Below are positions 1 to 11,830 of a stretch of 64,000 bases of DNA, piece after piece. The stretch's first letter is position 1. Each line of letters opens with the position of its first letter. The notes below the pieces were generated by a model, which was not told the DNA's origin, did not search any database, and saw only the letters and a program-made list of their open reading frames with translations. The stretch lies in assembly GCA_030247885.1 (NCBI GenBank), contig JAPDRO010000006.1, positions 558,001 through 622,000 of the forward strand. Direction: 5' to 3'. This DNA is from Taxawa tesnikishii (nom. ined.). Taxonomy: Eukaryota; Ascomycota; Dothideomycetes; Dothideales. The translations under genes and the position numbers were made by a program.

Positions 1-202
1 GTTCTTCTTCAACGCTACATTCAACAAACACATGGAGCAGTATCTCCGAGTCTGCAAAGGTCCGAATAGTCTACTCCCGTTACACGAATGCTTGCACGTC
101 TCATAAGCCTTAGAGATGGGAGAAGGCTAGAGACGATAGTCCACACCGGCGCCAGTCCTCCCACAACCAAAAGAAGAAAAGACAAAGAGCGGAGAAAGCT
201 CT

Positions 203-1323
203 TTACAGATTCCTCGTAACCCCAGGTTGGATCTCCTCCAAAATACCTTCCAATTCCTTCCACACCTTCCTCTGCAATCCCGGTCCCTCGTTCCCCAACA
301 CTAGGCTCGCTGGATTGGTGATCTTGGTGTTGCTCAAGTAAGCGCCATGCGTATCAGGTCCCGCCAGCGCCGCGTGCACCAACGTCCGACTGCCGACCTC
401 CGTCGTTCTCGCCAACGTCTTCTTCATGAGCCACATGCCCCAGTCCTGAGACATCTCGCGGCTCAGCTCTGAGTGGCAGAAGCCCGGGTTCACGAAGTTC
501 AGGACGACGGGGTAATCGGGCTGCGGGTGCAGACGTGCCCACTCTCGGCATACTAGTACCTCAAGCAACTTGGAGACCTGGTAACGGTCTTCCATGTTCG
601 ATTTGGGATCGTCGAGGGCGGAGAAGATGGGGTTGGAGTGACGCTCGTCGAAGGAAGCGAAGAATTGTACTTCGGAGGACACGATGGTGAGGGTGGGCTG
701 GATGTTGTATTGCTGCGCGTTACGCTTGAGAGTCGGGAGGAGGAGAAGGGCGAGGAGGAAGGTCGAGATTACGTTGGTGACTATGGTGCTTTCGTGGCCG
801 TTGACGAGCTTGAAGCTACGGGTCGCTATGCCTGAATTGAACCCGTCAGCGCATCCGTCCGTCTGTGTTCTCCGCAAGAGGAGAAAGTGCAACGGGAGCC
901 GTCCATCCAGGCTCGAACGAGAAGTACATTGAGCGAGCATGCCGGAGCAGAGAGCAAGAAATAGGACTCACCAGCGTTTTCCACAACAGCGTCTAATCTC
1001 TTCAAGCCCTCCGCTCTCTGCGCGAAGCTTTGGACGCTCTCGTAATCGAGCAAATCCAGCCTCCACACCTCCACAACACCCCTCCTGCCACTTGACTCCT
1101 CAATCTCTTTCTTGGCCTTCTCACCCATCTCGACAGTGCGGCAGGCCAGGATCAACTTCTCAACACCCAAACGGACAAAATGACGCGCGGCCTCTTTCCC
1201 TAGACCGACATTGGCGCCCGTCACGATGATGGTCTTGCCGGTGCAATCGCTGCGGGGATAGGCAGGAGTGACGAAGAACTGCGACCAGAGGAAGGTGAAG
1301 AGAATGCTGGGCGAAAGAGGCAT
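203..1323 (-). CDS. Short-chain dehydrogenase/reductase (SDR), WW-oxidoreductase/retinol-dehydrogenase-like
   Basis: NAD(P)-dependent oxidoreductase with a Rossmann fold; the substrate cannot be inferred. Two exons, 972..1323 and 203..831, joined over a 140-nt intron with donor GTGAGT and an acceptor ending CAG, giving 326 residues. The first 20 residues are hydrophobic, so it may be membrane-associated. The cofactor motif TGANVGLG is at residues 35-42 and the ENAG motif at 115-118, split by the intron. The following NGHE..T..TNV stretch is typical of the WWOX/retinol dehydrogenase branch. The catalytic serine lies near 169-170 and the YQVSK pair at Y201/K205. Start chosen at the first ATG, just before the hydrophobic segment. 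No neighbour suggests a pathway. Confidence 0.85.
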
Positions 1324-2105
1324 GATCGGCGTGTGGTTGGTGTGGATTGACTTGGCTTGTAAACCGGATGTAGTGAGGTCGTCCTTCAGCGTTGGGAGCT
1401 ATCGCGAGATGACTGCCAGTTGTCGTGCCTCGATCCGGTTGTTTGTGACGGGGAAGAAGATTGAAAGGAGAGACAAAGACCTACGCAGAGGAGACGAGTA
1501 TTTGTAGTCTTCTGTTTTGAACCTACGTCTTTAGGAGCCAAGGCAAGGCACGGATTTTGCACAGCGTTCATTCTCCGGCGTAGACATTGGAGCGACAGCT
1601 GCAGGCCGCCTAGCATATGCGTGAAGACGGGAATCGGTAGAAGTTGTGGTCCGTGTATCTGCATCTGCACATAGGCACGAGGTGGTGAGACCGATCCGCA
1701 GAAACATGATTGGCTTGCGAGGAATTACCGCAGATACGGTACATCTTAACTCCGGGCCCCTCTCCTAGTACTCCGTTCCGTGGTTGTGCCCTGTACAAGC
1801 ATGAGTATGTGTGCAGATGTATATCTGAGGGCGTGACCTTGTCTTCTTTTCGTGGAGGAAGAGTGGAGTGTGTGAGATGAAAGAGGTTCATGTGTTGTGG
1901 TGAAGGATGAGACATGCAAACACTCGAAACCGGAGGCCTGATCCGGTGCGAAGCTCAGCTGATCCGCGCAACATGATGTATATAATTATTGCCAAACATT
2001 GGTCTGCTTATGATGCTGACACTAACGCCCAGTGTTACAGCCGTCTAAATTATACCTTCTAATGGCAGAACAGAGAGAAAACACGATATACAGAGCGGAG
2101 CCAGT
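1324..2105. other. Intergenic region
   Basis: Holds the promoter of the SDR gene and the 3' flank of the zinc transporter gene, which point the same way. Only short unconvincing open frames are present. No tRNA-like fold or repeat was seen. Confidence 0.6.
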
Positions 2106-3405
2106 TCAGGCCCATTTGCCCAACAACGCCATGAGGGCTGCCCCCACGCACATGGTGAAAAAGGCACCAAGAACCGTCTTGATCGACGCCCGCTGCATGT
2201 AAGGAGAAAACATAAACTCATGTGCCATGAGCTCAACCAACCCAGTATAGATTAGAATGCCAGCACTGATGCTGTCGAACACGCCGTTGACGATGAGCGT
2301 CGTCGCACTCTCGGGTGGATAGCTGTTACGGACACCGAGCCCGATGGCGAGGGCAATGGGTGTCGCAAGAGAGTATCCTGTACCGAGGATGTAGGGCGTG
2401 AATCTTTTGGACTTCGGCCAGGGAACGGAGGCAAGACGTGATCCCAGACCAAGACCCTCGAAGCACTGGTGGAAGATGATCACGATGAAGAGGGTCACGA
2501 ATTCTGAGCCGGCGACAGCCAATGTAAGCCCGATGAATACGGAATGGAAGATGACGCCGAACTCGAGGATGGCAATGGCCGTCATCTGAGCCGCATACGA
2601 TTCTGGCTGGATGGCGTTCTTGTCCCCTTGTGGCGATGCCTCGGCCCAGTTCTCGGATACGTCCTCGTTAGCAACGTGCTCGCGTGCATGACCAAGGTGG
2701 TCACCCCCGGGACATGTGGTGCTGTTGGGCAGTTGGCGTTGCTCTGAGTTCGACGTCCTGCGAGCTCGAGTTCGGTTTCATCCTTATATGGGCCGCTCTC
2801 CAGGTCACCGCCCTGAGGATGAGCGTGGGCGTGGGCGTGTCCGCTGCTACCAGGAGGGGTGTCTCGTAGCCGTGGGAGTGTCCAAACTTGGCGTAACGCA
2901 TCGTCATCAGTTCGACGAAGAACAAAACGAAGATGGTCATCAGGACGATACCGGCAACCCAGTCATAATCTGTGATGGGCCCCGTGAGGCATTCGTTCGT
3001 GAGAGCCTCGTAAGCTGGAGAAAGAAGCTACTGGATGTTAGTCATGTGTACAAGGAAAGAGATCTTCTGAGACATGAGGGCACTCACATGGATGAAGGCG
3101 GTGGTAATGATGACTCCCGAACCGAAGTATTTCGCAATGAAGAAGGCCCACTCTGGCACGCCAGTAGACCTATGCCTCCACGAGAAGATGGGAAACCAGG
3201 TACCAAGGAACGAAGTGACGAGAATGATGAAAACGGCCGCTATTCGCAAGCCCATGCGACCGTCATACTCGTTGCCGGTGTCACACGAGGGTGCTGTGGT
3301 ATCATCGCTCGTTGTGTCGGAGTTGTTTGGGGCAGTGCCGTCTGCTGCCGAACCGTCGGCGGCTTGGCGAGCGACGAGAAATAAGAGGTCCGCAATCTCT
3401 CTCAT
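2106..3405 (-). CDS. ZIP-family plasma-membrane zinc transporter (Zrt1/Zrt2-like), frame broken twice
   Basis: Imports zinc or iron across the plasma membrane. Exon 1 is 3088..3405, from MREIADLLFL. A 60-nt intron (3028..3087, GTGAGT to TAG) follows, and exon 2 continues with HLLSPAYEALTNECLTG, typical of Zrt proteins. The C-terminal part (2106..2585) carries the ZIP signature HSVFIGLTLAVAG and the metal-site segment FHQCFEGLGLG, with several hydrophobic helices. Between them the reading must move through all three frames. At the C4 run (2856..2859 on +) it passes into a His-rich loop (GHAHAHAHP) and at the G5 run (2704..2708 on +) into DHLGHAREH. Each step equals one missing base, and the joined reading looks like one normal Zrt protein. 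An intron over the loop is the alternative. An upstream in-frame ATG at 3459 is possible. Confidence 0.85.
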
Positions 3406-4795
3406 GGTGGTTGGTTCAGATTCGAGGGAGTGGTATGTGCTGAGCTGAGGCTGTCCCACAGATTTGAAGGAATATCAGAAAAAAGTCCTGCAGGGCGGCG
3501 AGTAGTACAGGAAAGTCAAAAGCCGTGCCGAACCAATTCTGGCTCTCCCTTGATTTCCCTGCAGGTTGGTAGGTTTGCGTAGGGATCCGCTGGATGTTCA
3601 TCAACTATGGGAGGAAGAGAGTCGGTTTTGCTGCCCGTTGAGGCAGCCCGCTACCTTGATGGGCAACTTCTTCATTCTATCATGCTAGGCCTAGAACAGC
3701 GTAGCGTACCATCAAGGTGCTCTTGCCGATCTATGACATGTACGTATGTACGCCTTCCTATGTGGGCAACTGGAGCACACCAGTTGCCCACAACCACCTG
3801 TTGTGTTCTTTCTGGTTGCGACATGCTGCGCTGTAGAGGCTTGTCTGTCTGCGACGTGTTTTTTCCTCTCGTGTGCTGGCCATTGACGTCATCTAATCTG
3901 GCTGCTGTGATCTTTCTTTGTTCCTGTCCCTAGCAGTCAAAGTTCGTTAGCGAGTGTGATCGGTGCTGGGCCCGGAGATTTCCCGTCCGCGGCCAAGACT
4001 CGTATGAAACCGAACCTATCACGATTGTCACATTATACAATTTCCATCAATGTCTTCGTTTCTTCGTCCCTCAACTACAGTGAACGAACTGACGAGCTTC
4101 ATGAATCAGACGTCCAAAGGAGCCTGAGGCACAGCAATAGGGCTGCCGAAAAGTCAATCCGGCTGAATTGTCTAGTGTCTCGGCGTCGAAGCATACTGTA
4201 CAGTCTAGGCTTAATGTCGCAACAATCCTGAGCAGTCTGGTTAATCTTTCAAGAGATTTGTCTCGAATTCGCAGACGACGATCCATTCGCACACGTGGAA
4301 GCAATTCAATGAGCTTGCTGCGACAGGCAGGCCCCTCATGAAAAGACAAAGCGCGGAACACTACGCGTTGAACCAGAGCACAATTGTGCGCCAAAATGAC
4401 TGGTCTTGTGTGCGGCTGCCCTTCGAGTAGATCCTACTAGTTGATACAGGGCCACAGATATTGAGCTTCTACCGTACCAGTTGGTGTCTGCGTTGAGCGG
4501 TTTGAAGTGCTTTTGGTGCCGTCTTGGAAATCAGGTCTGTGAGCGACTGGCATGTCAGGCCATGCTTCGAGGAGGATATTGTTTTTCTGCTTTCTGGTCT
4601 TTTTACGCCAGCGCTTCCTGACAGTGTGTTCATGTATTTCCATAATTTTGCATGCGGTGGTTTCAGTCGTAGAAAAAATGAGTTGGGAAATCCCGCGCCT
4701 GATTCTTGATCTCTTGAGGTGTAAAGAACGAAGAGGGCTGGGGAGACCAAGATTGCGACCGAGCCTGAGGAGAGAGTAGAAAAAGTCAAAAATAT
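3406..4795. other. Intergenic region between zinc transporter and tRNA-Leu
   Basis: About 1.4 kb holding the promoter of the zinc transporter. Open frames here are short, overlap on both strands and resemble no protein I recognise. No zinc-responsive site could be assigned with confidence. Confidence 0.5.
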
Positions 4796-4900
4796 TGCAA
4801 TGGACGCGGTTCGAACGCGCGCGGGTTTCCCCAGTAGAGTATGAGTTGTTTGTCGAGTATAACTTAAATCTACCGCCTTGGACCACTCGGCCACCATTGC
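4796..4900 (-). tRNA. tRNA-Leu(UAA) with a 23-nt intron
   Basis: Read on the minus strand, the 7-bp acceptor stem GCAATGG/CCATTGC pairs perfectly, followed by the discriminator A. The D arm contains GCCGAGTGGTCCAAGGC, as in fungal leucine tRNAs. The anticodon stem GTAGA/TCTAC is perfect. Its loop reads TTTAAG up to position 37, giving anticodon UAA. The intron occupies 4840..4862, directly after position 37 as in other eukaryotic nuclear tRNA introns, and C serves as position 38. A G4/C3 long variable arm follows, then a T arm with the TTCGAAC loop. The mature tRNA would be 82 nt before CCA addition. Confidence 0.93.
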
Positions 4901-5679
4901 ATGAGTCGTGCTTGGACTGCCATCACCGTTACCGCATGACGAGCTACAATTAGGTAATCCAAATTTTAGAAATATATCTACAATAAAGATCTGGTGCGGC
5001 CACAGCAGAATGCGAGACTGACCGAAGTCTGTAGTCGCAAGAGTGACTCCAGGAACACAACAGAGACATGCAAAGGCGACACCGCCGCTCCGTCGGTAGC
5101 ATCGTTCTTAGCATCCTCGCACTCGTGATTCTGTTCACGTCGAGAGCTGAAGCGCCTTGCCTTTGCTGCTTGCTGCAAGTGGTAGATGTTCTAGCGGAAG
5201 TAACCGTTCGGACGCGCGTTTGTTCCTGGCTCCAGCTGGGGAAAAAGCACGCCAGAGACCCTGATCGACGAATTATGCCCCGATGGAGGTATGTTTAGGA
5301 AACGGAAGCGATAGGGAAACTGGACTCTTTGTTGTTGTGCTCTTATAACAAGACCACCCGGATACTGTGAAGCAACTCGAGACGCAAGGTGGATGCCGGT
5401 CGGCCGAGGAGTGTGTGTTCAGACGTAGCTGCGCTGCGCTGCGCTGGGTTGCCAATTGAGCTGGTCACAAGCCCCTGCTACTATTTCTGGATCACTTATA
5501 CACACTATCGTTCAAAGCACGGCCATAAGCGGCCTTCGCACCTGCCATCGGTCGAAGTAGGACCCAGTCGCTCCTGCCAGATGCTGACAGCCCCGACCTT
5601 AGCATCGACCGACACGGGTATTTGGAACCCACGCGCCAATCGTGCTTGATCCCATTTGTGAGGCGCCTCTTCCTACCTA

Positions 5680-5710
<31 letters not shown>

Positions 5711-5803
5711 ATAACCTGCTCTCCTCGCTTGAACACTGCCTCCTCACCATAAGCGAAGCTCTACATCCCTGCCTCTCCGCATCGGTGCAGCGCGTGTATC
5801 ACA
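4901..5803. other. Intergenic region with CCTG microsatellite
   Basis: No supported gene. It includes the upstream flank of the tRNA and the promoter/5' leader of the orphan gene at 5804. The leader is pyrimidine-rich, as is common just upstream of fungal start codons. Confidence 0.5.
5674..5711. repeat. (CCTG)n tetranucleotide microsatellite
   Basis: About nine tandem copies of a CCTG/CCTA unit, about 95 nt upstream of the ATG at 5804, so probably in the promoter or 5' leader of that gene. Confidence 0.9.
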
Positions 5804-6721
5804 ATGCCTGGTGTCCGTAAGTAGTTGTTCTCCTATCTGATCTGATCTGATCCAATCTCCATCACCAATACCCCCCATATGCTCATTCTCCGAGTGCTCA
5901 ACCTTCTCCTCAAGCGACTAACACGACCACCACTCAGCTCCCGATGCGCTCGACACGGTCAAGAAGGCCTTAAAGGGCATGTTCCGCCGCAACAAGAAGC
6001 CCAAGAGCACCACTCAGTCTTCCACGACCACACCTACGCCCGCTGCTCAGCAAAAGCCCGCCCCGACTCCAGCCCAGCCCGCTCCCCCAACCGAGAAGCC
6101 AATATCCGCAGTCCCCGCCGCCGCACCCGTCTCAGACAACGAGCCCTCACCCGTATCTCCAGCAGACACAGAACCACTAAGTGCACCGGCTCGCGCAAAG
6201 AGACGAGGGGGCGACAGCGGACACAGCTTCCTCGGCGCCATCATCCGCGGTCGAGCCCCAATCGCGTGCGCGACTGTCTACGGAGGGCAAAGAAGATAGG
6301 GTAGCCGACAGACAAGGTACATTCATGTTCACTCGTCCACCTCTTTCCGCCTGGCTTCTTGCCGGCACATTCAACCAAAACTCCGCCAGCCGACTCGTCA
6401 CGCAAACCCACATACACTAACGTTTGCTCAGGCTCCGTCGCAGCCACCACAGCGGTAGTAGAACCCCCAGATTCTCCAGCCAAGGCGGAACTCGCGGCAG
6501 CCGATGTCAGACATCAAACCGCGTCTACGACCAGCAGTTCCTCGCCCACGGCCGCACAAGCGCGGCCGAACGGACAGCACAAGTACACGCACGCTATTAG
6601 CGGCAGCGACGAGAAGATCCCTGTCATGTCCGAGCCACCAGTCGTGAAACCAATCAATGCAGCGCCGGGAATGTCCGCTACGTCTGGGCCCTTAGAGGAC
6701 TATCCTGAGTACGGTCGATGA
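5804..6721 (+). CDS. Uncharacterised Pro/Ala/Ser/Thr-rich protein
   Basis: I do not recognise the family. Exon 1 is only 13 nt (5804..5816, MPGV) before a strong GTAAGT donor. Exon 2 starts at 5938 after CAG and continues with a basic helix-like segment (DALDTVKKALKGMFRRNKK) and a long Pro/Thr/Ala-rich stretch. A third exon starts at 6432 after an intron 6317..6431 with branch site CTAAC and acceptor CAG, and it ends in SGPLEDYPEYGR. The frame between the first half (up to about 6180) and the part before the second intron differs by one base forward or two missing. A G5 run at 6207..6211 lies in that zone. Probably an intrinsically disordered protein with a conserved N-terminal basic motif. 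Exon structure is plausible but unproven. Confidence 0.55.
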
Positions 6722-7279
6722 TCCTATATTTCTCCAAAGACGCGAGCATGGACAGAAACAAGAACCGAAAGCGGAAAGTGTGAAGGGGACAGGGAACCAA
6801 GCCGAGCGTGTTAGGGGAGGTGATTTGTGTTTGCAAACACCCCCCCTTTTCTTTTTCTTTCGTCTTTTTTTGGTGTCTTCTCTTTGACTGCATGATACCA
6901 CATTCGATTCACGATATTCTGGGGAAGAAGCGGAGTAAAAGCATCGAGTGTCACCGGAAGGGAGGCGGTTTGGAGCGAACGCAATTTTTTCTTCTCCACG
7001 CTGCGTACGATACCTCAATGCGAGGATCTGCTGGGATGGACTTCCAGCGTGAGGCTAGAAAGGCCTAGCTGGGGTTGATATCTGGCTGTTCTGGTAAGGG
7101 TTCATCGATATGAAGTTGATTTAGGGACAAGCAAACGGTTGTTGGCAAGATCTGCTGGGTGCAAGAAGTGATGTTTACATTGATGTATGTTCTCGTTCAT
7201 TCACGACTCTAACCTCTTGTAGATATATCTTCTACGAGCATCCAGCCGCTCTATATGTATCACACCTGCATCCACTGCC
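6722..7279. other. Intergenic region, convergent gene ends
   Basis: Lies between the 3' ends of two convergent genes. Contains a C7 tract and a T-rich stretch (6841..6872) that may act in 3' end formation. No gene seen. Confidence 0.5.
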
Positions 7280-8639
7280 TTAAAGCTTCCCCTGCTCAAA
7301 CAAATCCGTGGCCGGCCTTCCGGCCTTCTTCCCACGTCCGCCGAATCCCCACCGGATCTGGTTGGGCATCTGAACCTTGACACCCAGCTCATCCGCCCAC
7401 GTGAACACCAACCCAGGGTTCTTCTGGAACCCTCTTCCGACGACGACAAGGTCCAACCCGTCCTCGAGCTGCTTCTCCGCCAGCTTGGCGTCGCTGATGG
7501 CGCCTACGGTTCCGACGGCCATCTTGTCGCCGACCTTCTCCTTCACAGCCTTGGCGAAGGGAGCCTGGTATGCGGGACCGACGTGAGGGTGTTGACGTGG
7601 GTCGTTACCACCAGAAGATACGTCGAGGAGATCCACGCCGTGTTCGGCGAGAACCGGAGCCAGGCGAACGGTATCCTCGACCTTCCAGCTGTCCTTGATA
7701 TCTTTTTGCTCCTCGAGCCAGTCGGTGGCACTGATGCGCAGGAAAAGAGGCATCTCCTTGGGGATGATGGTACGCACGAGATCAACGACTTCGACAGTGA
7801 GCCTGGTGCGATTTTCAAAGCTGCCGCCGTACTGGTCCGTCCTGGTGTTGCTGACGGGCGAGAGGAACGAGTGCAACAGGTATCCGTGTGCGTTGTGGAT
7901 CTCAATGGCGTCGAATCCGCACGCCAAGCTCCTGTACACAGCCGTCCTGAACGCACTCTTGAACTTCTCGATATCCTCCAGTGTCATCTCCTTCGGGTGC
8001 GCGTGGTCGTCATTCCAAGGGATAGCGGACGGGGCGTATACATCGTCAGGCCAGCCGTTTAGGTCCTTGCCTGCGACCTCACCGGAGCTGAGCCAGGGCG
8101 CAACGGTGGTGGCTTTCCGGCCGGCATGGGCGAGTTGGATCATGATCTTCTGGCCCTGGCTGTGTGCGAACTCGACGATCTTCTTCAGTGGCTCCATCTG
8201 GCTGTCCTTCCAGATGCCAACATCCTCTGGGGTGATGCGGCCTTCGGGCTGGACGGCGGTCGCCTCAATGCACGTCAGTCCGGGTCCGCGCTGAAGTATT
8301 CCACCCAAATGGGTCATGTGCCACATGGTCTGGTGGCCATCTTGTGCGGAATATTGGCAGAGAGGGGATAGCATGATGCGGTTCTGGAACGTCGTACCGC
8401 GCAGCTTGAGCGGCTTGAAGAGCTTGGGGAGAGAGGAAATCTCGGAGTCATCGCTAACGATGGCGGTGCCGGCGACAGGCTCTTGGAGGGGTGTGAAATA
8501 GGAGGTCTGAATGATTGATTTAGCTTTGCGAAGAACATCGTGGCTGGAGGAGAGCGAGATAACTCACGCCTGGAGCTGGTCTGTTGATGTTGTGCGGCTC
8601 CTCCTGGATGGGCACTTCGCTGGCGTGGTGTGAAGACAT
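7280..8639 (-). CDS. Old yellow enzyme-type NADH:flavin oxidoreductase (YqjM-like)
   Basis: FMN-dependent ene-reductase of the TIM-barrel OYE family. Exons 8568..8639 and 7280..8506 are joined over a 61-nt intron (GTGAGT to CAG, phase 0), giving 432 residues. After a short leader, LFKPLKLRGTTFQNRIMLSPLC opens the barrel. The motifs SPLCQYSA, HMTHLG, IQLAHAGRKA, the paired histidine segment EIHNAHGYLLHSFLSP, and NTRTDQYGGSFENR all match the thermophilic-like/YqjM class rather than yeast OYE1. VVVGRGF near the C terminus binds the FMN phosphate. Such enzymes reduce activated alkenes in stress defence or secondary metabolism. Start is the only ATG giving a canonical donor in phase. The gene is intact. 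Confidence 0.93.
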
Positions 8640-9408
8640 CGTGGATACCGTTTTGGAGGGGATCGAGGGACAAGTGTAGAATGAGAAGAAGAGAGAGTGG
8701 GAGGTTTTGTTGTAGCTATCTACTGCGGAATTACTGCTGCATCATCAATATGTCTGGCCTGCCTATTTTGCTGTAGTGTTTGGGTTTCAATGGCGAAAAG
8801 TCACCATGATGGCATTGCGTCTTCGGCAGATACCCCTCCCCCACCACTCGACTTCCGCCACAACCCGGCCGAGTTCCATCCGAACCATCTGTATGAAACA
8901 CCCGATAACACTCGAAACGCATGCTTTGAAAGCAGCACCAAACACTTATCGAACAGTCTCCGCATCTCACAACGCCGTTTTCCTCCGCAAACCCCAATCG
9001 TTTGCAGGCCCACTTGGTTAATCTTTGTTGACACCTCCATCTCGGCCCTTTTCGTGAGTAAAGGTGAGAGCGGAGGGTTGCTGATCATTAGCGCATGACT
9101 TTTGGTATCGTGGGTTGTACAGTGGTTCATGCTTTGTGTTACGAGCAGAACTCACAGAAGCCGGTCCAGATGTGCATGAGTCCTGACTGTTCACATCCGT
9201 TTGGCTCTTCGTTTATCCACGTAGGTCTATGTTGTTTCAAAGACATTATGCTTGTCGAAATGGAACAATCGAGGCGATAGTATAGCGAAACATGATGGAC
9301 ACTGGAGAGCCAAACAACTCCCGGTTTATCATCAGCTACGATCTACCATCATGCCCTTGCAGATATCCATCCAAAATGGTATCATGAGCCCCATCTGCTC
9401 AGCATGCT
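8640..9408. other. Intergenic region upstream of OYE gene
   Basis: Promoter of the OYE gene and 3' flank of the P450 gene. No supported gene; overlapping small frames only. Confidence 0.5.
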
Positions 9409-11125
9409 TCACCAATCCTTGATCTCATTCAACTTAACACACAACCCACCCTTCGGCTTCGAGGTAACACCGCCCTTGATCTCCAGCACGTAATCGTCGT
9501 TCTCAAAGCTCGTCTCGAACCTGCCAACCCACGCGGCAAGCAAACACGCAAATTCAGCCCTCGAAAAACTGAGTCCAATACAGCTCCTGGGGCCGTGCAA
9601 GAATGTCAAAAAGCTGTAGTTGGAGTCCGCACCACCCTTGTTCGCCTGCCCTTCCTTCATCCAGCGGTCAGGGTTAAACTCTTTGGCATCTGGTCCCCAT
9701 AACTTTGTCGACAAGTTGATGGCGCGTGGAGCCACAATCACCATTGTGTTCTTGGGCACGAATTGGTCACCGATAGTGGTATTGTGCGCAGCTATCCGCA
9801 TCGTAAGCGCTACAGGCGCCCACACACGGAGAACTTCACTGCAGACGGCGTGGAGGTAGTGGCAACCGTCCACGTCTGCGGCAGTGATTTGAGCGGAGGG
9901 ATCGCGCATTGGGGGCAACCTGGAATGGACCTCTTGACGAAGCTTGGTCTGCACGTCCTGATGTTTGCAAAGAAGGTAGATGGCCCACATCATGGCCGTA
10001 GAGGTGGTTTCGTGGCCCGCGACCAGGAACGTCATCATTTGATTGACGAGCTCCTCGTCGTTGAAGCCACCGGACTCGATCGCTACGCTAAGAATGTCGA
10101 CTTCCGTCCGCTCGGCCTTTTCCATCTTTGCCTTCTTGGCGGTGATCAGGTCGCGGCATGTCTGCTTGATGAACTCGGATGCATCCTCGATCTCCGTGTT
10201 GCGCTTGATTGGCAATGCGCGTAGGAACCACTGCGGGAGGAAAGCCCCGGCCAGTTGCATGTATCTGGCGTACTTTGGCGGGTTGAAGATCGTTTTGTAA
10301 GTCACGCTGAGCTTGTTGTTAGGGTTCTGGAGGGCGCCAAAGTCTTGTCCCATGCCGGCGACACCGATAATGTCGAGGGTAGCCCTGCTCGTCCATGCTC
10401 CCACCTCGACCACGTTCGAAGACGTAGATGTGATGTGCTGCGCTATGGTGTCGACCATCTCCTTGGATTTCTCCCAGAAGCCTGGGTAGAGCTCCTTGAT
10501 GTGACGGAACGCAAAAGCGGGCATCAGATTCTTCCGTTGTGTCTATTCCATACGTTAGTCTTGGGACTTCCCCTACCCAACATGGTGAAAGCTTACCTTG
10601 TGCTCATCACCTTCGGCGAGAAGGATGCCGATGCCCAAGATCCGACCAAGGCCAACACGGAATTGATGCGGTTTGATGAACTCGTAATTCTTGTGGACGA
10701 GAACCTCACCAAGCGTCTTCGGGTTGGTCAAAAGCAGTCTCTCGCGGTTGAACAGATGCCGATATACGATCAGGCCGTCGTTAGGTATCTCTTCGGTCCA
10801 TCGTGCTGCCGGGTCACCCGAAGGTTCGTCCGAGATGGTACGGAAATGGCCGTTGAAGAAACTGCCGCCCTGTCTGCTGTCAGCATCTGATGGTAAAGCG
10901 TTCTATGACATTGGTTGATACCGATGGTTGTGGCAAATTTCGTAGTGGACTGAGGAACTTGGGGTAGATGACTACTTTGTACGTCGCCCACACGAAGAAC
11001 TGTCCAAAGAAAAATGCTATCGCAGTTAAGAGGTATGACTGCCCCAACGTATATTCTGGGGCATAGCGACCCAAGACGACGGAGGCGGCCGCAGAAGCGG
11101 CCAAGAACTGTGTGATGGTCGACAT
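9409..11125 (-). CDS. Cytochrome P450 monooxygenase, microsomal
   Basis: Haem-thiolate oxygenase anchored in the ER. Three exons (10922..11125, 10597..10869, 9409..10542) with introns of 52 and 54 nt, all in phase, giving 536 residues. An N-terminal hydrophobic region (about residues 5-55) precedes the proline-rich hinge LRNLPQPSGG, which is split by intron 1. The I helix reads AGHETTS, the K helix ExxR is EVLR, and the PERF-like motif is FNPDRW. The haem loop FLHGPRSCIG (473-482) has its cysteine at 480. It resembles the CYP5xx-type fatty acid, alkane or secondary-metabolite oxidases, but the substrate cannot be read from sequence. Between an OYE gene and a hydrolase gene; no PKS or NRPS is nearby. 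Confidence 0.93.
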
Positions 11126-11830
11126 GAAAGCTTCAAAAGTCAAGACCGAAGTTTGGATGCCAAGCGGAGAGGTTTCGGCGGACCGTCGCGCACGTTTATA
11201 TAGAACTGATGTGCGGCCGTAACAGAGAGGAAACAGGGCGTTTCGAAACGGGTGGCAGTAGACTTGAGGCGCGAAGGCATCAAGAATAGTGACGACGTGC
11301 GTGGTCGGCAACGCGGGAGGTTCAAGGTCCGCGATTTTCGTGGCTGAGCCAATCACTGCGCATCCTCGCAACGATTACCAAATATGGATCTCCTCGCGGG
11401 CGTTCCTCTTGACTGCGATCCCTTCAATCTACTCATAACCACTGCCTGTTAGCCGATGCATCCATCAACTATGGGTCACGGATCTCCTGTCCGTGTTGCT
11501 CTGTGCTCGTGTTATGGGTTTGTTGAGGACTATTTCACTGGCATCTATCCCGTTTCAGCAATCCATGCGCGAACGCACAAACGCCTTACAAGCTGCAGTG
11601 TGCAATCTCATAGAAGTCTACTACCCTCTTTCACGGACAGCGGAAGGCAAACAGTTGCTGGCAAGCTCTCGAGCATCTCAGTTGCACTCTGCTTGAGCCT
11701 TAATTGATCTTTGAATGGACTTCGTTTTCGCTTTACTCGGACTGCACTTCAGTTTCACTCGATTCTTCGCTTTCAATTATCCGCAGAACAGGGTAGCAAC
11801 GTCACAGAGAGGCAGAACCGGCAGATATCA
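11126..11830. other. Intergenic region upstream of P450 gene
   Basis: Promoter of the P450 gene and 3' flank of the next hydrolase gene, both on the minus strand. No gene or repeat seen. Confidence 0.5.
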
